Assembly: GCF_016808335.1 (NCBI RefSeq)
Contig: NC_053143.1
Location: forward strand, 52,111,441-52,175,440
Source of the DNA: Panicum virgatum
Lineage: Eukaryota; Streptophyta; Magnoliopsida; Poales; Poaceae
Direction of reading: 5' to 3'
Length of the DNA stretch: 64,000 nt
The translations under genes were made by a program, and so were the position numbers. This document shows positions 22,407 through 34,000 of the stretch, one piece after another. Positions within the stretch are counted from its first letter, which is position 1, and each line of letters begins with the position of its first letter. The notes below the pieces were generated by a model. That model saw nothing but the letters and a program-made list of their open reading frames with translations, was not told where the DNA came from and ran no database searches.

Positions 22407-22925
22407 ATGACTATCATGTAATGTTCGAATTTCATATTTCCTAAGGCATGTTAGGTCTAGATGGAACACGACGTTAGCGTGTTCCATTGTCATGCCAGTG
22501 CAATTGTTATTGTAATTTCAATGTCAAATTAATCGGCATTGTGTAATTTGTACTAGCTGCAACTAAATTATTCAGAAGCATTGCCCTACAAATAAACTTT
22601 TCAGACCGACGCGATGACAACTCCATTGGCATATATCGGCCAGTATACACAATAAAAACAATAAAAACAATCACCGTTCAAACATTGAACACAAATTAAA
22701 TAGTGGTCCACACAATTCAACGCACAGAACACATGACATGGCATGTCAGGACCTGTTGCAAACTACGGTAACGAGGTCCAATACTAAACCTAACATGCCT
22801 TAGGTAATTCGAACAAATGTTACATTATTTATTCAGACGGAGCAGTACAACATCAATCATTCACGGGCAGTACCCTTATCACGTCCCGCGATGTCTGGTT
22901 TTGCACGCTCGCCTTTGCGTAAATC

Positions 22926-23351
22926 TTAATTCACCTTCTTTAACCATTCCATATATTGCTGATCACGATGGGTGATCCACATGTCAATCCACTCATGGAA
23001 ATGACACCAATGAGTATGCGTGTCATCACCAGCGTACTTTTGCAAACAAGAAACGATTCAAAATTAATAAAAATAATAAAAGCATATTTACAAATTAATC
23101 TATACCTATGATGTTGCACCTCTTTTTTGGACTTCCTCGATATTCTTGCAACACCAATATCTCTGGCCAAAAGTCTCGTAATCACGAGATATGTTCGGAA
23201 CACAACGCATTTGGCAATAGCAATCGGGTGGCTCTACACCTTTAGGCCATACCTTGCAATCTGTAATACATCTATTGTGATCGTTAGGAGAGGGTCCTAA
23301 ATTAGCCTCCATTTCCCGTCGGAAAGTTGCCCGGGAGAATGAGGAGCTCAT
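22926..23351 (-). CDS. Second GRF-like zinc-finger gene, possibly broken
   Basis: Exon 1 begins at 23351 (MSSSFSRATFRREM). It carries a cysteine-rich stretch (PPDCYCQMRCVPN, then ETFGQRYWCC), the GRF-type layout CxC..C..G-R-W/F-C. A second exon, near 22926-23045, reads YAGDDTHTHWCHFHEWID and ends WLKKVN and TAA, providing the final Cys and the aromatic W-x-D typical of the fold. The splice between them is unclear: the strongest donor (CATAG|GTATAG) would include an in-frame TAG, so this copy may be inactive or use the GAG|GTGCAA donor. Upstream repeats (CGCACGCTCCACAG) and the downstream CCTAAGGCATGTTAGG are shared with the next gene, making them tandem paralogues. Confidence 0.5.
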
Positions 23352-23955
23352 AGCTGTTTGGTTGGGCTAATTAAAAAAAGTAGAAACTGAATTGCAAGTC
23401 TGTGCTCTCAGGAACCACAAGGTGCTCTTTTATAGACGCAGGGCTGCTTGCATGTCCAAGCACTTTGAACACATATATTATCTCTCACTGCTCCATAGTC
23501 GTCCACGGTTCTGCACTCGCACGCTCCACAGTGCGTACTCATTCCACTAAAAACAACAACAGGATCTCTCACTGCTCGTACCATCAGTACTCGCACGCTC
23601 CACAGCGTTCACTGCTACCACTTTAAACACGGATTATTGCATCGACCTACTCATCGCATCGCCCACTTTAAACTCGTCGTACTGTCACTGCATCGACCTA
23701 CTCGTGATTATTGCACTGCCCTGACACATCCCATCGCCCGGAACACTACACGGTACCGGCGTAATCGTCACAATGTTAACCATAGGAATTACATCATAAT
23801 ATAACGTTAATGAAACACACAGCAGAAATGCAGTGGCATGGCAGAACCCGTTGCAACTACGGTAAACAGATTCTGATCTAAGCTAACATGCCTTAGGTAA
23901 TTTTAAAAAACCCAACAAATACAACGATGCAGCATGTCACTTGGACTAGGTAGTC

Positions 23956-24662
23956 CTAATAGCCGTACCCCCACGTAGCAAACTGCGTTGAGCCTTCTCC
24001 GCAGTATCCACCAATTGCAGGTTGCGCAGACGGTGGTGCCGGAGGGGCAGGGCCCTTGTTCTTGTGACAAGGGCAGTTGCAGTAAGGAATAGTGCATGGT
24101 TCATCTTGTGAAGCGGCAACATTGCTGGTATCATCATCTTCATCGTCTTTGTTACCCTCACTCACTTCCTCGTAATGGTTCACCTTGCACTCCAGATCAA
24201 AGATCTTTATCTGGAGGTACTCGATGAACTCCTGAACTGAATCAATTGGTGCAGGATCGACCCACCTGGTAAACCCACAGTTTTTTGGAGCATCTGAAGA
24301 CTGCAAAACAAATTTCATGTAAGGTGTCTCAATGAAGATAAAGAAATAAAACAACCGAGCATTACCCATGCGTGTGGGCCTTTGAAGAAACGCCGACCGC
24401 CATCCATCCCATCGGTGCACATCTGCACTAAGCAGTCCTCACCATGTCTGCATTTTGGCCATGTTTCTCTACGGTTATCATATTGTCGAAGAGGAGTTTC
24501 ATTGGTAAATTCACTCTTGTGCTGTGGCGGAAACTCAAACACTAGTTCCGGAAAGGAATCAGGTCCAAGAGGCCCCTCCCATATTATGGGGTCTCCCTTT
24601 CTTCCCCCTTTTCCTTTCCCAAAACCGTAGTAATTCTTCCCGCTAGACCCATCTCCAGACAT
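23956..24662 (-). CDS. Third GRF-type zinc-finger gene
   Basis: Exon 1 is 24366-24662 and exon 2 is 23956-24300, about 213 residues in one continuous frame. Donor is GCATGG|GTAATG, acceptor TTTTGCAG. The N-terminus is Gly/Lys-rich (GFGKGKGGRKGDP). The finger is PKCRHGEDCLVQMC, then RRFFKGPHAW and NCGFTRWVDPAP. The family usually has Cys in place of the Gly in FFKGP, so one zinc ligand seems lost. A short coiled-coil and acidic stretch follow, then a Cys-rich tail (CTIPYCNCPC) and a Pro/Gly end. Cargo of the Mutator-like element; its function there is unknown. Confidence 0.6.
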
Positions 24663-25229
24663 TGGGTATACAATGAGCTTTGGTGTTTGAGTGGTGCTGG
24701 GAGTTCACAAGCTTGTGAGTATTTATAGGCGCACAAAGGTCTGATACCCGGAGTGTGGAGTGTAAATGCACATGAAAAGCCTACTGTATTCGCACGCTCC
24801 ACAGCGCTCACTCCTACAACTTTAAACACGGACACGACCTCTCGTTGCTCTTGATTTGTACCCTCGCACGCTCAACACCGCTCACTCCTCCCACTTTAAA
24901 CAACGACACGACATCTCACTGCTCATGACTTCAGCACTTGCATACTCCACAGCGCTCACTCGTGATTATTGTACTGCCCCGACATATCCCATCGCCCGGA
25001 ACACTGCACGGCACCGGCCTAATCGTCATAATTTCACTGCACGGACATATACCATCGCCCGAAACATTGCACCGGCCTACTCATCATAATGGTACGTAAT
25101 GGACACATCGAATCATAGTCTGCACATGCATACATAATATAGTATGACGGAACAAAGTAATTAACAAGCTACAACCTGTAAACTAGATGTGTCCGCGCTT
25201 GCCCCCTCTCCTCCTCACGTCCGTGCCCG

Positions 25230-26543
25230 GGCGTAAATGTCGGCTGCAGTGTACGGAGTCCACCTCACGTCCGTGTCCACAAGAGCGTCAAACTATCCAA
25301 CGAAGTCGTGGTACGACTTCCTCGTCTGCACGCCGACCCAAGAAGGCTGCATAATGAAAAAATAAGTTAACCGCTAAATCGTACATTTGTGCACGCATGT
25401 AACAATAAGTAAAACATACGATGTAACGTACCCTCCTGAGGCACCACAATGAACCCATCGTAGGTCTGTCGACGTCGTCGTGGTCTGCGGACAGCTGGAC
25501 GTACGGCTCGAAGTCCATCTCTGGCCTACCGACGGGAAAGCGCTCGTAAGACCAGAGCTGTAACAGTAGAGGACACCCAACAAAAATGGGCTCCTCTGTT
25601 GAGACCTTCGTCACGCCCGTGCAAAGACCCCTGTAACTCGCAGCCAAAATAGCAGAACCCCAGCTGAACTATGGCATCTCGTGAAGTGGAATGTCAGCTA
25701 TTGACCTCGCCAAAGGAATGAGCTGTTTGGGGCACGAGTCACCCTGCGAGCTGCAGAACATGACCCAGCCGAACAACCACAGTAAGTAGGCCTCGAAGTG
25801 CCTGGCAACCGTAAAGTCGTCTGCGTCTGCCCTCATGTAGTCCGCCTTCAAAATGGTACGAGTCGTCAATGCAAATACGTATCAATATAAGTACGGAAAG
25901 AATCAACATTTATGTACTCACACTAAACTGTAGAAGCCACCTCTTTGTAGGTCCGTGTGCGTGGTTCGCAGGCAAGGGCCGGTACGGCAACGCTAGCTCG
26001 TTACGCTGAACCCCGGCGAACCGAGCCAAAAGGTCGTCGCGCCACGAGAGTCCCACGTCCTCTGCACCCACAGCTCGTCCAGCACACGGCAAGTCTAGAA
26101 GCATCGCCACGTCCTGAAGAGTAGGGGTCATCTCACCGACCGGGAGGTGAAACGTGTGCGTCTCCGGACGCCATCGGTCCAGAAGTGCCGCGAGGAGGGA
26201 CATGTCGAACTGGAACCGTGGAGCCCTGTCCCTAGGTCGACGTGCAAGGTCCGCCATATCTCCCTCCAGAAGTCACGCAATCGGGAGAAGACCTGAAGCG
26301 CGTAACCTGCATCGCGAAAATGAAAATCAAGTTAGAACAAAAGGTTAAGGAAACAATTAAAATATGTGACAAATGTAATACGTACCTAGGAACCCAGCGA
26401 CGGTGTATCGGCATCGTCGACATGGGCACACGAGCCCGAAACGTCCCTAAGCTGATGCCACGGACCGTAGACATGTACGACCGGTGGCGCTTGTCGACGA
26501 GAACATCTAGCAACTCAGGGGTAGCTCCTTCCTCGTGCGCCAT
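25230..26543 (-). pseudogene. Plant mobile domain (PMD) gene carried by the MULE
   Basis: Four exons are readable: 26386-26543, 25922-26306, 25432-25845, and one starting near 25350. The exon borders given keep phase. The product has the plant mobile domain found in transposons and in the host MAIN/MAIL proteins: LAALLDRWRPETHTFHLP, then GEMTPTLQDVAMLLDLP, RHFEAYLLWLFGWVMF, and GCPLLLQLWSYERF. Three in-frame stops break it: TGA at 26273-26275, TAG at 25669-25671 and TAG at 25293-25295. The first two look like single C-to-T changes. It is oriented with the transposase and probably travelled with it. Function in the element is unknown. Confidence 0.7.
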
Positions 26544-26913
26544 ACCTGTATAATGAGATTTATTACAAATAATTTCAGAACATAAATAACAATATTAAGC
26601 ATAATAACATTAACGTAAAAAAATACTAAATAAAATTTCAGAACATAAATTAAGTAATACAACAAATTTTTAATAAAATACTAAATAAAACATAACGTAA
26701 TAAACTTATAAATGATGCACAACAAATTACATATTATATAACTTCAATTTCTAATTACAGCAATAAAGTTGAACATACATTTGCGCCACATATTACAACA
26801 AATATTCGTACGCCAAGACGAAATCAGTTTACGATATATTAGTTCTTAATATTACATAATTTAACATCGAATATGATTCAATAGCGAATGACACAAATGA
26901 CAATCGTCATCGA

Positions 26914-29060
26914 TCACATAAGGCCATCGTTGTTAGGACGGCGGCCACGACGACCCGTTGCCTGCGGTGCCGGATTTGGAGCAGCTTCTGATGGGCCCGC
27001 TCCATCTGTGCGGCCACCATAACTCAATGCCGTACAATACTTGTACGTATGACCCGTCTCATGGCACTTCGAGCAGAGGCGTACATCTCGACCAGCCTCT
27101 GATCGATCCATGTTATTTCTAATGCGTTTCTTCTTGCGTCGGCCCACCCCTTGAAACATTTCTGGATCTGGATCCGAAATGTAAGTTGCATTTTGTCCAG
27201 GATCAGTTATGAAGTCTCCAAGGATGCGAAACCCATATATCTCGTGCCTCCAAGTCATCCAAATAGTTTCCTTCATGAAGTAATTTGAGACATACATACG
27301 AGCCTGTAGTCCACCAGCTTCAAAACAGGCAGTAATGACATGTGTGCACGGCAGGTGCAGCAGCTTTGGCTTATGACATGAGCAAATACAAGCATCAGGA
27401 CGGAGAACACACTCCTGCACATGCTTCTCACGCCGGCCCCCCATTCGGCCTTTGTCCCTACACATCACCTCGTACCGACGTTCCATAGAGCCAACTGGAG
27501 TCACCCGATGTAAACGGGCCTTTTTGAAAGCTTCCTCCATATGCTCCGTAACCTTGTATCCGTAAACTTTGCGATTATCGACCATATCTTTCTGTGCCAC
27601 AGCGTAACGGTCCCTGAAGTACTCGCAAGTGCGATACAAGAAGAACTCCACGATCCCAACAAGTGGCAATGATCTTACACCATGCAGCACCCAATTGTAT
27701 ACCTCCGCTAGGTTCGTAGTCATTAAACCGTACCTAGCACCTCCTTCATCAAACAGTAAAGCCCATTTCTCTTTTGGTTCGTGCTCAATCCACTCAGAGA
27801 ATGTCTTAATTGCCCTTCTCCTTTTGCGCCTGACATTCGGACCGTCCAAGCCCACATCTTCAAGCGAGACCTGGTCGTCGTCCTCTGTATTCACAGATCT
27901 CTTCACTAGCTCCGCCGTTTGCTTTTTTGTTAGCTCATCCAATTTTTTCCATACGAAGTTGAATTTCCTTTCCTGATTCTGGCTACATAACCGCTTGAAT
28001 AGCTTCATAAGGATTTTGTTCTTGAACTGGGTATGAAAGTTTGCCCCCATATGCCTCATGCACCACCTACTCTTTAGGTCCGGCCAAAGTGCAGTCCTAC
28101 TATGCTAAGTAGAACCATTCTGTATGTCATCAATTGCTTGTAATATACCCTTGTGCCGATCATGAATCAAACACACGTTCTCTACATCTTTGACAATCAT
28201 CTGCTTCACCCTCTGCAAAAACCAATACCAAGTATCCCCCTGATTCTTTCTCCGCAAAGGCAATTGCCAAAGGCAACAATTGTCTGTTACCATCAGCTGC
28301 AACAGCTGTGAGGATTGTGCCTTTATACATTCCTGTCAAAAATGTCCCATCTATACAAATGACTGGCCGGCAGTGCGGAAACGCCTCAATGCAAGCGCCC
28401 AAGGCCAAGAACGACCGTTGGAGTACCTGCTTTCCAGGTTTCTGGGCACATGGATACGCTTTCAAGTCGTAATAGCTACCAGGATTTCTAAGACATATAG
28501 TGTGTAGTAATGCCGACATATTATGATACGAAGCTTCATACGTCCCCCACCTCATCTGCAGCGCTTTCTGTTTCGCTCTGTAAGCTTTGTTGTAGCTAAT
28601 TTTATATTTAAACTCCTCCTCAACAACACAAATGATTGACTTAGGTTCATAACTAGGATTGTCCACGATCAAAGGGTACATGTAGTTAGCTATGAAACCT
28701 GCACTGAGGTTGCGGTGCTGTGGTTCTAATTGCTCAAGCAGGCATGTGTGCTCCACAATTTTTTTAACCTCCCAGAAATCCTGCCACTTGCCCATAGAAG
28801 CATACACCCTGAAAGGACATTCGCTTCTCACACAACGCACGTCATATGTTCTCGGACTGCTCTTGACAACTTTGAACTGTCTTTGCAAAGAGAGAGTCGA
28901 CCAACGTTTTATAGCTTCCTTCATGTTGTCACTGTTGGCATACACCGAACCGATGCATACCTCATTTTGCCTGTACTCCCAAGGCACCGCTTCACCTTCA
29001 TTTACACCTAATTTTGAAAAATCATAACCGGACCAGTTGTGTGGGATATGATAATCTTCG

Positions 29061-29120
<60 letters not shown>

Positions 29121-29509
29121 GAGGAATCATCATTCATTGCATTGTGCTGTTCTTCACCCTCCCTCTGAAACTCTTCAACTATCTCTGGAATGTTTTCCCC
29201 TTCATCAGCCTGACCAGTTGCTTGACGAGGTTCGTGTGCAGCATGTCTATCATCTTCTAAAATCTCGAGTTCACCACCTTCTTCATGAGATTCATGCATC
29301 GTCTCAGTTTCTTCCGATACTATATCTCCCTGGCCTTCATGATCCCCGCCCCCTTCAGTTCTAAAACTAATCTTCTCGAATGCTTGAACAAACAACACAA
29401 GCGGTAAGCCTCGGCTACTACTTATATTGACATAGTTCCTCCAGTTTTGCGTCCCTTCAAGCGGCAATAGCTCCCAAAATACTGGTTCCCTTCGACTGAT
29501 CACTGCCAT
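26914..29509 (-). pseudogene. MuDR-type transposase of the MULE
   Basis: Reads leftwards from ATG 29509. It has a weak N-terminal part, a long poly-Asp tract, then the Mutator DNA-binding region (VRSECPFRVYA, HTCLLEQ). The MULE catalytic domain follows: Asp in VICIDGTFLTG, Asp in CLIHDRHKGI and Glu in NLAEVYNW. A SWIM-type region (CICSCHKPKLLHLPCTHV) and a terminal CCHC knuckle (CSKCHETGHTYKYC) complete it. Two lesions are visible: a frameshift near 28245, where AIAFAEKE jumps frame before TWYWFLQRV, and an in-frame TAG about 28105, after DDIQNGST. So it is unlikely to be active, though both lesions are small. It would cut the terminal repeats of this element. Confidence 0.8.
29061..29119 (-). 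repeat. (TCA)n trinucleotide repeat encoding poly-Asp in the transposase
   Basis: About 20 units of TCA on the + strand, read as GAT codons in the transposase. The frame is kept, giving an Asp run of about 20 residues. Confidence 0.9.
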
Positions 29510-29519
29510 GACAGAGATC

Positions 29520-30345
29520 GCATGTTCATCTCGACTAAGGCCGAAAGCTTTAAATAGCCAATTGGATATTGAAATCCAAGTCCTCTCTCTAGCTCGGGGT
29601 ATTTTTTGTGATCGAGCTAAACTCTGACAAATCTACCCTTTCAGGACCATATCTAACTTCTCCTGACCCATAGAACACTTGAAAATACAAATCATCTGAC
29701 ATGCCTGCCAATATTTACGACAATAATTACTCTTCCTTAGAATTTAATCAACGCTCAAAAATAATTCTGCTATTTTTACATATATCTTAATTATTTCTCT
29801 ACAATTTTTATTGCTGACAACAATTTCTATTTTTCTATAATATAATATTAATTAATAACATTTTTATGAGACAAATATGTCTGTTTGAACTCATTAATAT
29901 TTTCAATTATATTCGTATGTAAACTAATATTTTCAATTACATGTTCTACGATTTTGTATCGTAATAATTTATTTTCGAATCACTAATATTTCTACACATA
30001 AAAAAACAATTTCTATACATGAAACTATATTCAAATAATTACACGCTAAAAACTATTTCTACACATAAAACTATATTCAAAAACACTACTATTTCTAATT
30101 CTAATATACCAACTATTATTACTAAAATTAAATTTTAAAATATACCTGCGATCCGAGTGGCGAGCGCCGCCTCGGTGCGGCGGCCGGGAGAGCGCTGCGA
30201 GCCGCGCCGCCGGCAAAGCCCGGCGCGCGTGTGGGAGCCGCGCGGGGGGCGGGCGTGCACGCGGCCGCCGGCGCGGGCGGCGGCGCTGGCGGCGGCGTGG
30301 GCGGAGCGGGCGGCGCTGGGGAGCGGGCGCGCGCGGTTTAATACG
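29520..30345. other. Promoter-side spacer of the MULE: AT-rich then GC-rich
   Basis: AT-rich up to about 30140, then an abrupt GC-rich block (30146-30345), then the palindromic terminal zone. It is expected to hold the transposase promoter. I see no gene. Confidence 0.4.
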
Positions 30346-30379
30346 CCGGACCTTACCGCCGGTTGAAACGACGGTAGGT

Positions 30380-30571
30380 GGAACCTACCGCCGGATCATC
30401 CGGCGGTAGGTTCCACCTACCGCCGTTTCAACCGGCGGTAAGGTCCGACCCACCACGGCCCACGGCGGAACGATCCTACCGCCGGTTCATCCGGCGGTGA
30501 CATTTTTGAAAAAAAAATCACGAAATATATGTTTTTGATAAATCGAAAAAAAAATAAAAATAAAAAAACTC
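30380..30571. repeat. Right terminal inverted repeat with ACCGCCGG palindromes
   Basis: Palindromes such as CTACCGCCGGATCATCCGGCGGTAG pass into an AT-rich end that is the inverse of the left terminus. Confidence 0.75.
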
Positions 30572-30580
30572 CTGATGGAC

Positions 30581-31028
30581 CGTGTCCCATGACGGTGCAG
30601 CCCACCTCACAGCGCAAGGAGGGTCCGACCAGGCCCAGTTCTTGATAAAAAAGGCCTAGGAAAAGGTCTTGTGTGGACGATTGTACGGGCCCGAACGGAC
30701 CGCTAGGACCATAATACGTACAGCCTGAGGCCTGCCTGCTTGGCTAGGCGTGTACGATACAAGCAGGCGGATGGAGGCCGAGCGGGCCAAGGTGGAAACA
30801 GGCATATCAGCAGCAGATGGATGATGGTTACCCTAAAAAAAAAAAGCAGATGGATGATGGTTCACGGACTATCCCTATACAGCCCATGAAATTTGTTGAG
30901 CCCTGTAGCTCAGTGCCCTGCGGTTTCAACTTCCATTTAGCTAGGCAAAATGGCTACCCAAACCAGGCTAAAGAACGCCCAAATTTTTACACCCGATCAA
31001 GAGTGCTGATTCAGAATCGACACATGGT
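30581..31028. other. Spacer: end of copy B duplication and 3' flank of the TyrRS gene
   Basis: The sequence matches copy A downstream DNA to about 30965. No gene is seen. Confidence 0.6.
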
Positions 31029-34000
31029 TCAGGCACTACTGCGTTCAGGTTCCTTGATGGTGTGATCACCTCCACTCTGCATTTGAGACCCACCGGTTCT
31101 TCTGTAGGCCTGTCAAGGAGCAACGAACACCAGATCATCATGCATCTTGTCAGTGCAAAGATTTTTCAGATCATGCAGTGAGCATGAGGGAGGAACGTTG
31201 TGCCTTGCCAACAATTTATGCATGCTACTGATTTTCTAGTCTAAGAAGGGAATATGTACCTTGACGGTATCGAGCAGAGCTTGGGCATCAGGATGCTTTT
31301 CGAAGTGATCGCGAACAGGCTGGGGAGAAAAACAAGAAATTAGTAAGGTCGGATGAGCATATTCTTATAGTATAAATGGGCGCCTCAACTCTGAAAGATA
31401 AATTCAGACGAGTCCCTTTTGAAGAGACAGTAACTCGCAAGGTTGGTTAACAGCAGGGAAGGGGGTTTAAACCTGCAATATATCGTTTAGTGCTTTCGCG
31501 AGAGCAAGCTTCACATCATCGGGGTGAAGAGTGCCGCTGCGGTAATCTTCACGGAGTTCTTCTATCTTGCTGTATGTCCTGTTTCACAGCAGCAAATGTC
31601 ACATCTGAACTGAACACAACATTAAAATCACTTATACAGTGTTATAAAAGCAATGGCCTAACTGGTGCACACTTCTGAATGAATTGAGCTCCTGCTTAAC
31701 AGAGTATGGCGTTTCACATAAAGGGCACATTATACCCTCTCGTAGTGTGTATATTAAACAGAAAAAAAGGATTCCGATTTGTAGTTGAATATTACCTGTT
31801 ACTGCCATCAGTTTCCTTACAAAGCACAGCAAACCTTCCCGACTTGGGCAAAACTATGTACTCGATGTACTCCAAGCATGGATTTCCTTCAGTAACTTTG
31901 TGAGGGCAGAAAGCCTGTCCTATCTTCTCATTCACCTGAGACTGCAGGAAGCAACTTGATCATGAACACCACGGTGGCACAGCAAGAAAAAGGGCATAAA
32001 ACATTGACTGATAGATGTTTCTGTACAAAAAAAAGTGTCTCCTGACTAATAGATGATGTGCTATTATTCAGATTGTTGAAAAAAAAATTGATTGTTGATA
32101 TTTAAAAAGGCACATTTATCAAGAGAAATAACCTCATTGTCTTCCATAAAAATAGCCGAGGATGGATCGCTCTTTGACATTTTTTGCTGACCTTCTTTAA
32201 TTCCAGGTAACATATCTGCAATTGACATTAATGGAGAAAACAATTCACAAACTGAGCTTGAACCATATGAAAACATAAATCTAACCACATCCAGTAGATT
32301 TAAGCACATACGGTGTGATAGAATAATTGGCCTGTTATTCCTTTTGCTGGCCTCACAATAGTCTCTAGCAAGCATATTCACCTTTCTTTGATCCAAACCC
32401 ATCTGGCATATGTCTACCTGCAGAAGTAAATGAATAAACAATTTCATAACTGTCGCTGTATGAAACAGGGTAAACTAAGAAAAAAACAATTATAAGCTTT
32501 CTTTTAAGTTGCTAAAAGAACTAAATAAATACTTAAATAGGCTTCCTCCTTTTGCACATAATGCATAATCATGTGTAAATTTGCATTAGATATACTTGCT
32601 AGGTTGCCTAGTGCCAACATACTAACCTTGAGAAAGAATATATCAGCACACTGCATGAGGGGATACATAATCTGGGCAGCAGTCAGGGCATCCTTCTCGC
32701 TTCGACCCATAATTTGGCAACACCTGTGCAGTAATCAATGGGGAAAAAAAGAAAAGTTAGTTTCCATAAAAATATTATAAGTTTTTTACAACCTCCGAAG
32801 CATGCAGTCCAGATGATTATATATGTACCTGATTATCCGCTTGAAAGATGTTTTATGGGCAATGTCAATTACAAGTGGCCAGTATTCATTGCCGCGATTA
32901 TCAATTTCTTCCGAGGCCCAGAGGAATTCCACCCCTTTCAAGTTCATGCCAAGTGCTTTCCAAATCTCAATCATGTAGAGTCCAACAGTTCGGATTTGTT
33001 TTAGATTCCCTCCCATCTTGTTGTTGAGCATAGCAAACCAGTCTGCTATCCAGATTTTCACTTTGCATCCAGCTTCAAGCATCTTGTCAATACTTATTGC
33101 CTTTCCAACCCCCTGAAAACAAAGACATATTATTGTGTCATAGGCATATATTACCACAAAAACTATCTAATAAATTTGCATTGAGATTCTTCAAAAATAT
33201 TTTGCATTTTGAACATATATATTTGCAAATCAAGGGCAACGAGATGCGCAACTGTGTGGTCCAACCTGAGCAATGTGCATGCGGCCAGAAGGCTCGAATC
33301 CATCATAGCAGATGGGAGTGGGCTTCTCCTGCAGCAGCTGCTTCAACTCATTCTCCGTAGTGCACTCATCCTTCTCCGCAATGCTGTGCAGTATCTTGAA
33401 CCGCATATCTGAGGTCATCACTGGCATTCTACTAGGCAGATTATCAGCAGTAGACGCGGTGCGCTGGACATAATAAAAATACAGGTCAGCTTTAGCAGGT
33501 ACGTACATCATGAAAGTGATTTTATTATAACAAAGAAAATGTACCTTAACACTATTATTAAGAAGAACATCGGCATCACTATTGCTTTCGAAGTGAATCA
33601 AGTTGTCACGAACACACTGGAAAAGAGAAAATGGTAAGATAACAGAAGTACTGATGAATACAAATTAAAATATAATGAACGAAACTGAAAAAAAGAGAGT
33701 CCAGAATAGGTCCCTATATTTGAGGAAGTTACTCATATTCTGCCTATTACTATTTGATAAAATTCAAGGATAAGTGTAACACGAGCAATTTTCTAGCTAA
33801 TTAAGGAGGGAGGAGTGTTTTATATCACCTGCAGTATCTCATTTATAGCTTTTTTAAGGTTGGACTTCACATCAGCCGGATGCAGAGCACCACTACGAAA
33901 ATCCTCAAAGAGTTCTTCTATTCCGTTGTAGGTCCTGTTTAAGAGAAAATAAAATTACTGTACAAAATTGGAACCAATGCTAAAATCGCACCATGTTATG

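Larger units (their letters stand above)
21070..30571 (-). mobile_element. Mutator-like element (MULE) carrying five genes
   Basis: 9.5 kb with 9-bp target duplications and long terminal inverted repeats. The left end starts GAGTTTTTTTTATTTTTAT and the right end read inward is the same. The similarity continues through CGATTTATCAAAAA and TTTTTTTCAAAAAT into palindromic ACCGCCGG repeats, roughly 200 bp. From left to right it holds a GRF-type zinc-finger/coiled-coil gene (+), two GRF-type genes (-), a plant-mobile-domain gene (-) and a MuDR-type transposase (-). The site is uninterrupted in defensin-like copy A. The transposase and several cargo genes are broken, so this copy is not autonomous. 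Confidence 0.9.
20110..30965. repeat. Defensin-like locus duplication, copy B
   Basis: The partner of 13613-18510. The match runs through the gene to 21060, is interrupted by the 9.5 kb Mutator-like element, and resumes from about 30572 to 30965. The uninterrupted site in copy A (near 17455) confirms the insertion. Confidence 0.8.

Noticed and set aside
29014..29364. His-rich frame on the + strand
   Set aside because: Antisense of the poly-Asp tract in the MULE transposase.
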